A DNA stretch of 64,000 nt from Hymenobacter caeli (lineage in GTDB: Bacteria > Bacteroidota > Bacteroidia > Cytophagales > Hymenobacteraceae). The notes beneath the pieces are model-generated. The model had not been told where the DNA came from, searched no databases, and saw only the letters and a program-made list of their open reading frames with translations. Both the position numbers and the translations under genes were made by a program. The stretch is taken from NCBI RefSeq assembly GCF_013294115.1, contig NZ_JABSNP010000017.1, positions 1 to 64,000 on the forward strand, in the 5' to 3' direction. Below, piece after piece: positions 47,243-56,563 of the stretch; position 1 is the first letter of the stretch; the number at the start of each line of letters is the position of its first letter.

Positions 47243-48307
47243 ATGAAGAAACATTACGAGATTTTGGATGGCCTGCGCGGCACCGCCGCGCTGCTGGTTG
47301 TCGTGTTCCACCTATTCGAGGGCCTCAACCCCGACTACCGCACCAACCCGCTGCACCACGGCTACCTGGCCGTGGATTTTTTCTTTCTGCTCTCGGGCTT
47401 CGTGGTGGGCTACGCCTACGACGACCGCTGGCCGGCGCTGCGCCTGCGCGATTTTTTGCGCCTGCGCCTCGTGCGCCTGCACCCGATGGTGCTGGTGGCC
47501 GTGGCCATCGGGGCGCTGGGCTACGTGCTCGACCCGTGGGCCAGCGCCGTGCAGCGCACCAGCGGGCTGCGCATGACGGCCGCCCTGGCCCTGGGGGCGC
47601 TGCTGCTGCCCGGCCCCACCCTGCCCAACCGCTTCGACGAAACCCACCCCCTGAACGGGCCGTGCTGGTCGCTGCTGCAAGAGTACCTGGCCAACCTGGC
47701 CTACGCCCTAGTGGGGCCGCGGCTGGGGCCCCGGGCGCTGGCCGCCGTGGTGGCGGTGGCGGCGGCAGCGCTGGTGGCCACGGCCGTGAGGCACGGGCAC
47801 TTGCAGGGCGGCTGGGGCCGCAGCACCTTCTGGATGGCCCCGGTGCGGGTGGCGTTCCCATTTTCTGCCGGGCTGCTGCTGTTCCGCCGGGGCTGGCGCA
47901 TCCGCCTGCCGGGGGCCTACGGGTGGCTGTCGCTGGCGCTGCTGGCGCTCTTTGCCGGGCCCACCTGGCAGCCCGCCGGCTACTACGAGGCGTTTTGCGT
48001 GGTGGCGGTGTTCCCGCTGGTGGTGGCGGCCGGGGCGGGGGCCTACGCCGCTGGGCGGCTGGGGCCGCTGTGCCGCTGGGCGGGGCGCATCTCCTACCCG
48101 CTGTACCTGGTGCACTACCCGTTCATCTACATTTTTACCAACTGGGTGAATGCCACCCACCCCACCCGGGCGCACGCCCTGCCGGTGATGGGGGCCCTGG
48201 TCGTATTTTTCGTCGGCCTGGCCTGGGTAGTCCTGCGCCTCTACGACGAGCCCGTGCGGGCCTGGTTGGGGGCCCGCTTCCGCCGCCGGCCGCCGGTGCC
48301 CGCGTAG
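47243..48307 (+). CDS. Membrane acyltransferase, family 3 (OafA/YrhL-like)
   Basis: A 354-residue polytopic protein with about ten membrane helices. Family 3 signatures: HYEILDGLRGTAALLVVVFH (catalytic His at the end of the first helix), YLAVDFFFLLSGFVVGYAYD, FLRLRLVRLHPMVLVAVAIG (R-x-R-R-L-x-P motif) and the late RISYPLYLVHYPFIYIF. Such enzymes O-acetylate surface polysaccharides or lipids. The substrate and acceptor are unknown, and no glycosyltransferase genes are nearby. Confidence 0.92.
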   Translation: MKKHYEILDGLRGTAALLVVVFHLFEGLNPDYRTNPLHHGYLAVDFFFLLSGFVVGYAYDDRWPALRLRDFLRLRLVRLHPMVLVAVAIGALGYVLDPWASAVQRTSGLRMTAALALGALLLPGPTLPNRFDETHPLNGPCWSLLQEYLANLAYALVGPRLGPRALAAVVAVAAAALVATAVRHGHLQGGWGRSTFWMAPVRVAFPFSAGLLLFRRGWRIRLPGAYGWLSLALLALFAGPTWQPAGYYEAFCVVAVFPLVVAAGAGAYAAGRLGPLCRWAGRISYPLYLVHYPFIYIFTNWVNATHPTRAHALPVMGALVVFFVGLAWVVLRLYDEPVRAWLGARFRRRPPVPA

Positions 48308-48450
48308 GGATGGGGGTGGCTTTGCCGGCGGCCGGCCAATCCGTTCCCAAAAAATTAACATTGCCGTCACGGCCCACCGCGGACCTTTGCCCCGCCAAAG
48401 GCGCGGCCCCCGCGTACTTTGGCCCGTTGCCGCTCCTTACCCGCTTCCGC

Positions 48451-50898
48451 ATGAAAATCTCCCTTGCCCTGGCCGCCGCGCTCGGCCTGCTGGCGGCCCG
48501 CCCGGCCGCCGCCCAAGTGCCCGCCGACGACCCCAAAGCCGCCAAAGTCCTGCTGCCCAACGGCTGGTCGCTCACGCCGGCCGGGGGACCCGCGCTGGCC
48601 CTCGGCGACCTGCCGCTGAACATGCAGCTCTCCGCCTCGGGCAAGCTGCTGGCCGTGACCAACAACGGGCAGAGCAAGCAGACGGTGCAGCTCATCGACC
48701 CGGTAACGGCGAAGTTGCTGGACGAAAAGCCCATCGGCAAGTCGTGGTACGGGCTGGCGTTTAACGCCAGCGCCGACAAGCTGTACGTGTCGGGGGCCAA
48801 CGACAACATCATCCTGGCCTACGCCGTGGCCGGCGGCAAGCTGGGCGCGGCCGACACGCTGCGCTTGGGCAAGGCCTGGCCGAAGGAGAAAATCAGCCCC
48901 GCCGGCCTGGCCGTGGACGGGCCCCGGCAGCGCCTCTACACCGTGACCAAGGAGGACGACGCGTTGTACGTCATCGACCTGAAAACCAAGCGCACCCTCA
49001 GCCGGCTGGACTTGGGCCACGAGGCCTACGCCTGCCTGCTGGCCCCCGACGGCAACACGCTCTACATCACGCTCTGGGGCCACGACGAGCTGCTGGCCTA
49101 CGACACCCGCACCGGCCAGATCCGGCAGCGCCTGGCCACCGAAAGCCACCCCAACGAGCTGATTCAGACTCGTAACGGCCGCTACGTGTTCGTGGCCAAC
49201 GCCAATGACAACTCCGTGTCGGTGGTGGACACGAAAGGGTGGAAGGTGCTCGAAACCATTGCCACCGCCCTGTACCCCACCCGGCTCACCGGCTCCACTA
49301 CCAACGGCCTGGCCCTGAGTCCCGACGAGAAAACGCTGTACATCGCCAACGCCGACAACAACTGCCTGGCGGTGTTCGACGTGGCCACGCCGGGCCGCAG
49401 CGCCGGCAAGGGCTTCATCCCCACGGGCTGGTACCCCACCTGCGTGCGCACGCTGGGCCGGCAGGTGCTGGTGGCCAACGGCAAGGGCTTCTCATCCTTG
49501 CCCAACCCCCGGGGCCCCCAGCCGGTGAAGAAAACCGACACCAGCGGCTACCAGACCGGGGCCGCCGCCGACGCGCCGGTGCAGTACATCGGCGGCTTGT
49601 TCAAGGGCACGCTCTCCTTCATTCCGGCCCCCGACGCGGCCCGGCTCAAGGCCTACACCCGGCAGGTGTACGCCAACACGCCCTTCACGCCGGCCCTGGC
49701 GAAGGAGGCCCTCGGCGAGGCCGGCAACCCCGTGCCGCGCCGCGCCGGCCAGGCCTCGCCCATCAAGCACGTCTTCTACGTCATCAAGGAAAACCGCACC
49801 TACGACCAGGTGTTGGGGGATATGAAGGCCGGCAACGGCGACTCGACGCTGTGCCTGTTTCCGGAGCGCGTGACGCCCAACCACCACGCCCTGGCCCGCG
49901 AGTTCGTGCTGCTCGACAACTTCTACGTGAACGCCGAGGTGAGCGCCGACGGCCACAACTGGAGCATGGCCGGCTACGCCACCGACTACGTGGAGAAGAC
50001 CTGGCCCATCAGCTACGGCGGGCGCGGCGGCAGCTACGACTACGAAGGCACCCGCAAAATTGCCTACCCCCGCGACGGCTTCATCTGGGACTACTGCCGG
50101 CGGGCGGGCCTGAGCTACCGCAGCTACGGCGAGTTCGCGGAGAACGGCAAAACGCCCCTCAAGTCTTTGGAAGGGCACATCTGCCCGAAGTCGCCGGGCT
50201 TCGACACCGACATCACCGACGTGGAGCGGGTGCGCGTGTGGCGGCAGGACTTCGACTCGCTGCTGGCCAAGGGGGCCGTGCCGCGGTTCAGCACCGTGCG
50301 CATCAGCAACGACCACACCAGCGGCCAGCGGCTAGGCAAAGTCACGCCCACCGCCGCCGTGGCCGACAACGACCTCGCCCTGGGCCAGTTCGTGGAGCAC
50401 ATCGCCCAGAGCAGCATCTGGCAGGAATCCCTCATCGTGGTACTCGAAGACGACGCCCAGAACGGCCCCGACCACGTGGACGCCCACCGCTCGCCGGCCT
50501 TCCTCATCAGCCCCTACACCCGGCGCGGCACCGTCAACCACAGCCTCTACACCACGGCCGGGGTGCTGCGCACGATGGAATTGATTCTGGGCCTGCCGCC
50601 CATGAGCCAGTACGACGCCGCCGCGCTGCCGCTCTTCGGCTGCTTCCAGGCCACGCCCAATGTAGCCCCCTACCAGGCCAAAGCCGCCCGCGTGCCCCTC
50701 GACGCCCGCAACACCGCCTGGACGCCCAGCGCCGAACGCTCGGCCCATTTCAACCTCGCCAAGGAAGACGCCACCCCCGACCGCGACCTCACCGAAGTGG
50801 TGTGGAAGGCCGTGAAGGGCGAAAACGCCGTGGTGCCGGCCCCCCGCCGCGGGGCCTTCGTGCGGGCCACCCCCAAGCGCAAGGACGACGACGATTAG
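48451..50898 (+). CDS. YVTN beta-propeller / phosphoesterase fusion, exported
   Basis: An 815-residue secreted protein. Signal peptide MKISLALAAALGLLAARPAA (ending AAAQ). Residues about 30-360 form YVTN-type propeller repeats (DKLYVSGANDNIILAYAVA, RYVFVANANDNSVSVVDT, KTLYIANADNNCLAVFDV). From about 430 a phosphoesterase/alkaline-phosphatase-like domain follows: IKHVFYVIKENRTYDQVLGD, FVLLDNFYVNAEVSADGHNW, RFSTVRISNDHTSG, LIVVLEDDAQNGPDHVDAHR. Both modules are common together in Bacteroidetes. The ATG at 48451 starts the signal peptide; the long upstream open frame belongs to the reverse-biased region over the acyltransferase. The phosphate ester cleaved is unknown. Confidence 0.87.
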   Translation: MKISLALAAALGLLAARPAAAQVPADDPKAAKVLLPNGWSLTPAGGPALALGDLPLNMQLSASGKLLAVTNNGQSKQTVQLIDPVTAKLLDEKPIGKSWYGLAFNASADKLYVSGANDNIILAYAVAGGKLGAADTLRLGKAWPKEKISPAGLAVDGPRQRLYTVTKEDDALYVIDLKTKRTLSRLDLGHEAYACLLAPDGNTLYITLWGHDELLAYDTRTGQIRQRLATESHPNELIQTRNGRYVFVANANDNSVSVVDTKGWKVLETIATALYPTRLTGSTTNGLALSPDEKTLYIANADNNCLAVFDVATPGRSAGKGFIPTGWYPTCVRTLGRQVLVANGKGFSSLPNPRGPQPVKKTDTSGYQTGAAADAPVQYIGGLFKGTLSFIPAPDAARLKAYTRQVYANTPFTPALAKEALGEAGNPVPRRAGQASPIKHVFYVIKENRTYDQVLGDMKAGNGDSTLCLFPERVTPNHHALAREFVLLDNFYVNAEVSADGHNWSMAGYATDYVEKTWPISYGGRGGSYDYEGTRKIAYPRDGFIWDYCRRAGLSYRSYGEFAENGKTPLKSLEGHICPKSPGFDTDITDVERVRVWRQDFDSLLAKGAVPRFSTVRISNDHTSGQRLGKVTPTAAVADNDLALGQFVEHIAQSSIWQESLIVVLEDDAQNGPDHVDAHRSPAFLISPYTRRGTVNHSLYTTAGVLRTMELILGLPPMSQYDAAALPLFGCFQATPNVAPYQAKAARVPLDARNTAWTPSAERSAHFNLAKEDATPDRDLTEVVWKAVKGENAVVPAPRRGAFVRATPKRKDDDD

Positions 50899-50920
50899 GG
50901 CTTCGGTAAGCGTCCGGTCG

Positions 50921-51041
50921 GGGGCACCTCACCCCCTAGCCCCCTCTCCAAAAAAGAGGGGGGACTAATCCTAGTTTCTAATTTTAAAACTAGAGCTAGT
51001 TCCCTCTTTTTTGGAGAGGGGGCTAGGGGGTGAGGTGCCCG
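50921..51041. repeat. Palindromic repeat, family F copy 3
   Basis: A 121-bp inverted repeat, GGGGCACCTCACCCCCTAGC ... GCTAGGGGGTGAGGTGCC, with an AT-rich centre. It lies between the convergent phosphoesterase and arabinofuranosidase genes. Confidence 0.85.
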
Positions 51042-51066
51042 CAGCGGCCGGTACCTGAGCCCAACC

Positions 51067-52626
51067 TTACCGCACCTCCAGCACCAGCACCGACTTGGCC
51101 GGCAGCTCCACGGCCAGCTTGTCGCCGCGTTTCTTAGCCCCCGTAAAGGCCGCTGGCTGGATGTTGCCGGGCTTGTCGAAGGTGTTGTAGTCGCTGACTT
51201 TGGCGGAGGTCAGCACCCGGCCGGTCACCGTTTTCCAGCTCACGCCGGGCAGGGCAGTTTCCAGCTGGAAGGCGTGGCTGGGGTCGAGGTTGACCAGGGA
51301 GATGTGCACGAGGCCGTTTTTATCCCGGGAGGCGGAGGCGTTCAGGGCGGGTATTTTCTCGCCGTTCAGCACGTAGTCGGGGCTGCTGAATTGCAGGGGC
51401 AGCAGCGTAGCGTCCTGGTGCACCTGGTAGAGGTCGAACACGTGGTAGGTGGGCGTGAGCAGCATTTTCTCTTTATCCGTCAGCACCAGGGCTTGCAGCA
51501 CGTTCACGGCCTGGGCCAGGTTGGCCCCGCGCACCCGGTCGGCGTGGTTGTTGAAGATGTTGAGCGTGGTGCCGGCCACCAGGGCGTCGCGCAGCGAGTT
51601 CTGCTGGTACAAAAAGCCCGGGTTGGTGCCGGGCTCCACGTCGGTCCACACGCCCCACTCGTCCACGAGCAGGGCCACCTTTTTCTCGGGGTCGTACCGG
51701 TCCATGATGGCCGAATGCCTGGCCACGATGGCCTCCATTTTCAGGCAGTTACGCAGCGTGTTGAAGTACTGGGCCTCGTCGAAGCCGGTGGCGGGGCCCT
51801 TGTGGCTCCAGTCGCCGGTGGGCAGGGTGTAGTAGTGCAGCGTGAGGCCCCACATGCGGCCGGGCCCGATGTTTTTCATGCACGTCTCGGTCCAGTGCAC
51901 GTCGTCGGCGTTGGCCCCGCTCACAATGCGCTTGAGCGGGGTGCCGGGGTAGTCGTGGGCGAAGGTGGCGTAGCGCTTGTACACGTCGGCGTAGTACTCG
52001 GGCGTCATGTTGCCCCCGCAGCCCCAGCTCTCGTTGCCGATGCCCCACATGGCCACTTTATAGGGCGCGGGGTGGCCGTTCTGGCGGCGCTCCCGCACCA
52101 GCGGCGTGTCCTCGTCCGAGTTGAGGTACTCCATCCAGCCGGCCATTTCCTGCACCGTGCCGCTGCCCACGTTGGCGGCCAGGTAGGGCTCGGTGCCCAG
52201 CAGGCCGCACAGTTCCAGGAATTCGTGGGTGCCGAAGCTGTTGTCTTCCAACGTGTTGCCCCACCACAGGTTCAGCATCTTGGGGCGCTGGGCGGCGGGC
52301 CCCACGCCGTCGTGCCAGTGGTAGGTGTCGGCGAAGCAGCCGCCGGGCCAGCGCAGGTTCGGCACGTGGATTTTGCGCAGCGCCTCCACCACGTCCAGCC
52401 GGATGCGGCCCTGCTGGGGCACGCTCAGCCCCGGCTCCGCCCAAAACCCGCCGTAGATGCACCGCCCCAGGTGCTCGGCAAACTGCCCGTAAATGTCCTT
52501 GCTGATGAGCGTTTTGGGGCCATCGGCCCGCATCGTGATGGGGACGGTGGTCTGGGCCAGGGCGGGCAGGGCCCCGGCCAGGGCAACGGCCAGGGGCAGT
52601 TGTTGAAAAATCGTTTTCAGACGCAT
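51067..52626 (-). CDS. Alpha-L-arabinofuranosidase, GH51-like
   Basis: A 519-residue exported hydrolase (signal peptide IFQQLPLAVALAGALPALAQ) that removes arabinose from arabinans and arabinoxylans. Motifs: IYGQFAEHLGRCIYGGFWAE, LRWPGGCFADTYHWHDGVGP, the acid/base Glu in MWGIGNESWGCGGNM (near 200) and the nucleophile Glu in VALLVDEWGVW (near 300), then the C-terminal beta-sandwich. This is the GH51 pattern; a GH51-like lineage is most likely. It is the last gene of the minus-strand sugar block, separated from tkt by a palindrome. Confidence 0.92.
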   Translation of the reverse strand: MRLKTIFQQLPLAVALAGALPALAQTTVPITMRADGPKTLISKDIYGQFAEHLGRCIYGGFWAEPGLSVPQQGRIRLDVVEALRKIHVPNLRWPGGCFADTYHWHDGVGPAAQRPKMLNLWWGNTLEDNSFGTHEFLELCGLLGTEPYLAANVGSGTVQEMAGWMEYLNSDEDTPLVRERRQNGHPAPYKVAMWGIGNESWGCGGNMTPEYYADVYKRYATFAHDYPGTPLKRIVSGANADDVHWTETCMKNIGPGRMWGLTLHYYTLPTGDWSHKGPATGFDEAQYFNTLRNCLKMEAIVARHSAIMDRYDPEKKVALLVDEWGVWTDVEPGTNPGFLYQQNSLRDALVAGTTLNIFNNHADRVRGANLAQAVNVLQALVLTDKEKMLLTPTYHVFDLYQVHQDATLLPLQFSSPDYVLNGEKIPALNASASRDKNGLVHISLVNLDPSHAFQLETALPGVSWKTVTGRVLTSAKVSDYNTFDKPGNIQPAAFTGAKKRGDKLAVELPAKSVLVLEVR

Positions 52627-52768
52627 GGGTGGGATGGGGTGCGGGTGATGGTGGCCGAAATGTAGGCTTATAGGCTTAATAGCAGCGAAGGGCCCAGCGG
52701 CCCGGACCTAGCAGTTGCCCGAATAACTTAAATGCCTGCCAAGCGCTAAACTGAGGGCGGCGGTCCGC

Positions 52769-52889
52769 AACGGGGTGGTCCGGTGAATTGCCCGAAGGGC
52801 TTCGTCGGACCACTCTGACTAAAAAATAGTGGCACCGGGGCATCGTCAGAGTGGCCCGACGACGGAAAAAGTCGCCGGACCACCCCGTT
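52769..52889. repeat. Palindromic repeat, family E copy 2
   Basis: A 121-bp inverted repeat, AACGGGGTGGTCCGGTGAAT ... GTCGCCGGACCACCCCGTT. It shares the GGGGTGGTCCGG and GGCCCGACGAC parts with 25955-26133. The gap 52627-52979 otherwise shows nothing identifiable. Confidence 0.85.
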
Positions 52890-52979
52890 TCAGACATCTG
52901 CCAAACCAAAGAAGGGCAGCCAACCACAAATAGCCGGCTACCCTTCCTCGTTTAACAATTACTCAACTGCGAAGCCCGG

Positions 52980-55049
52980 CTAGTCGCCGTGGGCCACCAC
53001 CTGCTTTTTCTCCACCTCATCCGCTTCGGGGTGGCCGGCCAGCACGGCCTGGGCCCGCTTTACTACGTTTTCCACGGTGAAGCCGAACTTGACGAACAGC
53101 TCCTCGGCGGGGGCCGACGCGCCGAAGCGGTTCATGGCGATGACGGCCCCCTCGTCGGTGGCGTACTTGTGCCAGCCGATGGGCGAGCCGGCCTCGATGG
53201 TCACGCGCTTGCGCACGGCGGGCGGCAACACCTGCTCGCGGTACGCTTTATCCTGGTGCTCAAACAGCTCCCAGCTGGGCATGCTCACCACGCGGGTGGG
53301 GGTGCCGGCCTTTTGCAGCTCGATTTGGGCCCCCATCGCCAGGGCCACTTCCGAGCCGGTGGCGACGAGGATGAGCTGGGGCTGGCCGCCGTCGGCCTCG
53401 CTCAGGATGTACGCGCCCTTGGCCACGCCCGCGCGGGCCGAGCCCAGCTTGGCCTGGTCGAGGATGGGCAGCTTCTGGCGCGAGAAAATGAGCACCACCG
53501 GCGACTTGGGCGTGGTCATGGCGATGCGCCAGGCTTCGGTGCTCTCGTTGGCGTCGGCGGGGCGCAGCACCACGATGTTGGGGATGGTGCGCAGGGCCAG
53601 CACCTGCTCGACGGGCTGGTGGGTGGGGCCGTCTTCGCCCAGCCCGATGCTGTCGTGGGTGAACACGAACGTGGCCGTGCTCTCGGCCAGGGCCGTGAGG
53701 CGGATGGCCCCGCGCATGTAGTCGCTGAAGGTGAGGAAGGTGCCGCCGTAGGTGCGCAGGCCGCCGTGGTGGGCAATGCCGTTCATGGCCCCGCCCATGG
53801 CGTGCTCGCGCACCCCGAACCACACGTTGCGCCGCTCCGGGTGCATGGGCTGGAACGAGTCGTCGCCCGACTTGTCCATCTCGTTGGAAGAAGCCAAGTC
53901 GGCCGAGCCGCCGAACATGAACGGTACCGATTTTTTGATGGCATCCAGGGCCTTGCCCGAGGCCTGGCGGGTGGCCAGCTCGCCATCAGCGGGCGTGTAC
54001 ACCGGTAGGTCTTTGTCCCAGCCCTCGGGCAATTTGCCGTCGAAGGAGAGCTGGAACATGGCGGCTTCGTCTTTGAAATCCTTCGCGTAGGCCGCAAAGT
54101 CGGCTTCCCACTGCTTTTGCAGCTCCGCGCCCTTCAGCCCGGGCTGCTTGAGGTGCTCGTACACTTCGGCCGGCACCTGGAACGACTGCTCGGGGTCGAA
54201 GCCGTAGAACTTCTTGGTGGCCTTCACGTTATCGGGGCCCAGGGGCGAGCCGTGCGACTTGCTGGTGCCGGCCAGCGGCGAGCCGAAGCCGATAATTGTG
54301 CGCACGGCAATAATCGAGGGCCGGTCCTTCACCGACTGCGCCACGCGGATGGCGTTTTCAATCTCGTCGAGGCTGTTGCCGTCCTGCACGTGCTGCGTGT
54401 GCCAGTAGTAGGCGTCGAAGCGCTGCATCGGGTTCTCGGTGTAGGCGAAGCTGGTGGGCCCGTCGAGCGAAATTTTGTTGTCGTCGTAGAGGTAAATCAT
54501 CTTGCTGAGCTGCAAGTGGCCGGCCAGCGAGGCCGCCTCCGAGGCGATGCCCTCCATCAGGTCGCCGTCGCTCACCAGCACGTAGGTGTAGTGGTCCTGC
54601 ACCGGCGCGTGGCCCTCTTTGTTGTAGAGCGCGGCCAGGTGCGCCTCGCTCATGGCCATGCCCAGGCCGTTGGCGAAGCCCTGGCCCAGGGGCCCCGTGG
54701 TCACCTCAATGCCGGGCGTGATGTGCGACTCGGGGTGGCCGGGCGTGAGCGAGTCCAGCTGGCGGAAGCGCTTCAATTCGTCCATCGGCAGGTTGTAGCC
54801 GTAGAGGTGCAACAGGCTGTACAACAGCGCCGAGCCGTGGCCCGCCGAGAGCACGAACCGGTCCCGGTTCGGCCACTTCGGGTCTTGCGGGTTGAAGCGC
54901 AGAAAGCGCGACCACAGCACGTAGGCCATTGGAGCCGCGCCCAGCGGCAGGCCGGGGTGGCCCGAATTGGCTTTTTGCACCATGTCCACCGACAGCAGCC
55001 GGATGGTGCTGACGCTCAGCTCGTCAATCGAAATTTGGGGGTTGCTCAT
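52980..55049 (-). CDS. tkt: Transketolase
   Basis: A 689-residue thiamine-diphosphate enzyme of the pentose-phosphate pathway. N-terminal domain: MVQKANSGHPGLPLGAAPMA, FVLSAGHGSALLYSLLHLYG, TTGPLGQGFANGLGMAMSE and the ThDP/Mg motif VSDGDLMEGIASEAASLAGH ... DDNKISLDG. Middle (Pyr) domain: FVFTHDSIGLGEDGPTHQPV with catalytic Glu/His neighbours. C-terminal domain: EAGSPIGWHKYATDEGAVIA. Full length. In the same direction after xylA with about a 79-nt gap, consistent with xylulose-5-phosphate entering the pathway. Confidence 0.95.
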   Translation of the reverse strand: MSNPQISIDELSVSTIRLLSVDMVQKANSGHPGLPLGAAPMAYVLWSRFLRFNPQDPKWPNRDRFVLSAGHGSALLYSLLHLYGYNLPMDELKRFRQLDSLTPGHPESHITPGIEVTTGPLGQGFANGLGMAMSEAHLAALYNKEGHAPVQDHYTYVLVSDGDLMEGIASEAASLAGHLQLSKMIYLYDDNKISLDGPTSFAYTENPMQRFDAYYWHTQHVQDGNSLDEIENAIRVAQSVKDRPSIIAVRTIIGFGSPLAGTSKSHGSPLGPDNVKATKKFYGFDPEQSFQVPAEVYEHLKQPGLKGAELQKQWEADFAAYAKDFKDEAAMFQLSFDGKLPEGWDKDLPVYTPADGELATRQASGKALDAIKKSVPFMFGGSADLASSNEMDKSGDDSFQPMHPERRNVWFGVREHAMGGAMNGIAHHGGLRTYGGTFLTFSDYMRGAIRLTALAESTATFVFTHDSIGLGEDGPTHQPVEQVLALRTIPNIVVLRPADANESTEAWRIAMTTPKSPVVLIFSRQKLPILDQAKLGSARAGVAKGAYILSEADGGQPQLILVATGSEVALAMGAQIELQKAGTPTRVVSMPSWELFEHQDKAYREQVLPPAVRKRVTIEAGSPIGWHKYATDEGAVIAMNRFGASAPAEELFVKFGFTVENVVKRAQAVLAGHPEADEVEKKQVVAHGD

Positions 55050-55127
55050 GGTTGAAGCGAAGATGATTGGTGGCGCAAAGGAACGCGGGGCGGGCCGCCC
55101 GCGCCGCGTTCTCCTACGGATTTTCCG

Positions 55128-56444
55128 TTAGATGTACTGGTTGATAAGGCTTTCCAGCCACTCCTGCTTGCCGCTGCGGGGCGCGGGCTCGCCCGATCGG
55201 TGGGCGATGGTGCGCAGGTCTTCCAGCGTGAGGCTGCCCTGGGCAAAGGCCGCGCCGTCGCCCGCATCAAACGAGGCGTAGCGCTCCTGGCGGAACTTCT
55301 TGTAGGCCGATTTTTGCAGGATGTTGTCGGCCACCACCAGGGCCCGGGCAAAGGCGTCCATGCCGGCGATGTGGGCCACGAAGATGTCCTCCAAATCGGT
55401 GGAGTTGCGGCGCGTCTTGGCGTCGAAGTTGATGCCGCCGGATTGGAAGCCGCCGTGTTCCAGAATGATGAGCATGCTCTCCGTCAGCTCGTTGAGGTTG
55501 TTGGGGAACTGGTCGGTGTCCCAGCCGTTTTGGTAGTCGCCGCGGTTGGCGTCCATGCTGCCCAGCAGGCCGGCGTCGGCGGCCACTTGCAGCTCGTGCT
55601 GGAAGGTGTGCCCGGCCAGCGTGGCGTGGTTCACCTCCAGGTTCAGCATGAAGTCGTGTTCCAGCCCGTGCGCCCGCAAAAAGCCGATGACGGTGGCCGC
55701 GTCGAAGTCGTACTGGTGCTTGGTGGGCTCGGCCGGCTTGGGCTCGATGTAGAACTTGCCCGTGAAGCCCTGCTGCCGGGCGTAGTCGCGGGCCATCGTC
55801 AGGAACCGGCCCAGGTGGGCCACCTCGCGCTTCATGTCGGTGTTGAGCAGCGTCATGTAGCCCTCGCGGCCGCCCCAGAACGTGTAGCCCGCGCCGCCCA
55901 GCGCGATGGTGGCGTCGATGGCGTTCTTGACTTGCGTGGCGGCGTAGGCCACCACCTGGAAGTCGGGGTTGGTGCTGGCCCCGTTCATGTAGCGCGGGTG
56001 CGAAAATACGTTGGCCGTGCCCCACAGCAGCTTTACGCCGCTGGCGGCCTGGTGCTCCTTGGCGTAGTCCACGATGGTGGCCAGGTTGCTTTCGTAGTCC
56101 TTCAGCGAAGGGCCCTCGTCCACCAGGTCAAGGTCGTGGAAGCAGTAGTAGGGCGTGCCGAGCTTGGTGAAAAACTCGAACGCGGCGTCCATCTTGTCCT
56201 TGGCCCGGCCGATGACGTCGCCCTTGGCGTCCCAGGCAAACCGCTTGGTGCCGGGCCCGAACGGGTCGCCCCCGGTGCCCACGAAGGTGTGCCAGTAGGC
56301 CGTGGCGAAGCGCAGGTGGTCCCGCATGGGCTTGCCGGCCACCACGCGGCCCGCGTCGTACCACTTAAACGCCAGCGGGTTGTCTGACTCGCGCCCTTCG
56401 TATTTGACTTTGCTGATGCCTTTAAAAAATTCCGTGTTCGCCAT
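55128..56444 (-). CDS. xylA: Xylose isomerase
   Basis: A 438-residue metal-dependent isomerase converting D-xylose to D-xylulose. Visible: LRFATAYWHTFVGTGGDPFG, the catalytic His in YYCFHDLDLVDEGPSLKDYE, YTFWGGREGYMTLLNTDMKR, FYIEPKPAEPTKHQYDFDA (catalytic Lys and metal Glu), FMLNLEVNHATLAGHTFQHE and SMDANRGDYQNGWDTDQFP (metal-binding Asp). Full-length class II form. It lies between xylB and tkt on the same strand. Confidence 0.96.
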   Translation of the reverse strand: MANTEFFKGISKVKYEGRESDNPLAFKWYDAGRVVAGKPMRDHLRFATAYWHTFVGTGGDPFGPGTKRFAWDAKGDVIGRAKDKMDAAFEFFTKLGTPYYCFHDLDLVDEGPSLKDYESNLATIVDYAKEHQAASGVKLLWGTANVFSHPRYMNGASTNPDFQVVAYAATQVKNAIDATIALGGAGYTFWGGREGYMTLLNTDMKREVAHLGRFLTMARDYARQQGFTGKFYIEPKPAEPTKHQYDFDAATVIGFLRAHGLEHDFMLNLEVNHATLAGHTFQHELQVAADAGLLGSMDANRGDYQNGWDTDQFPNNLNELTESMLIILEHGGFQSGGINFDAKTRRNSTDLEDIFVAHIAGMDAFARALVVADNILQKSAYKKFRQERYASFDAGDGAAFAQGSLTLEDLRTIAHRSGEPAPRSGKQEWLESLINQYI

Positions 56445-56563
56445 GGGGGTGGGGGAATGGTTGGGGAAGGAAGCAGGAAGTGGCGGCGGGGCCGTGGGGC
56501 CCCCGCCGTTGGTTGAACGGAAAATAAACGCTTTCGGGGGCCCGGCCGGCCCGGGCGCGGGCC

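Noticed and set aside
47122..48450. N-terminal extension of the propeller/phosphoesterase gene through the acyltransferase region
   Set aside because: The acyltransferase is clearly coded in another frame there, and a signal peptide starts at 48451.
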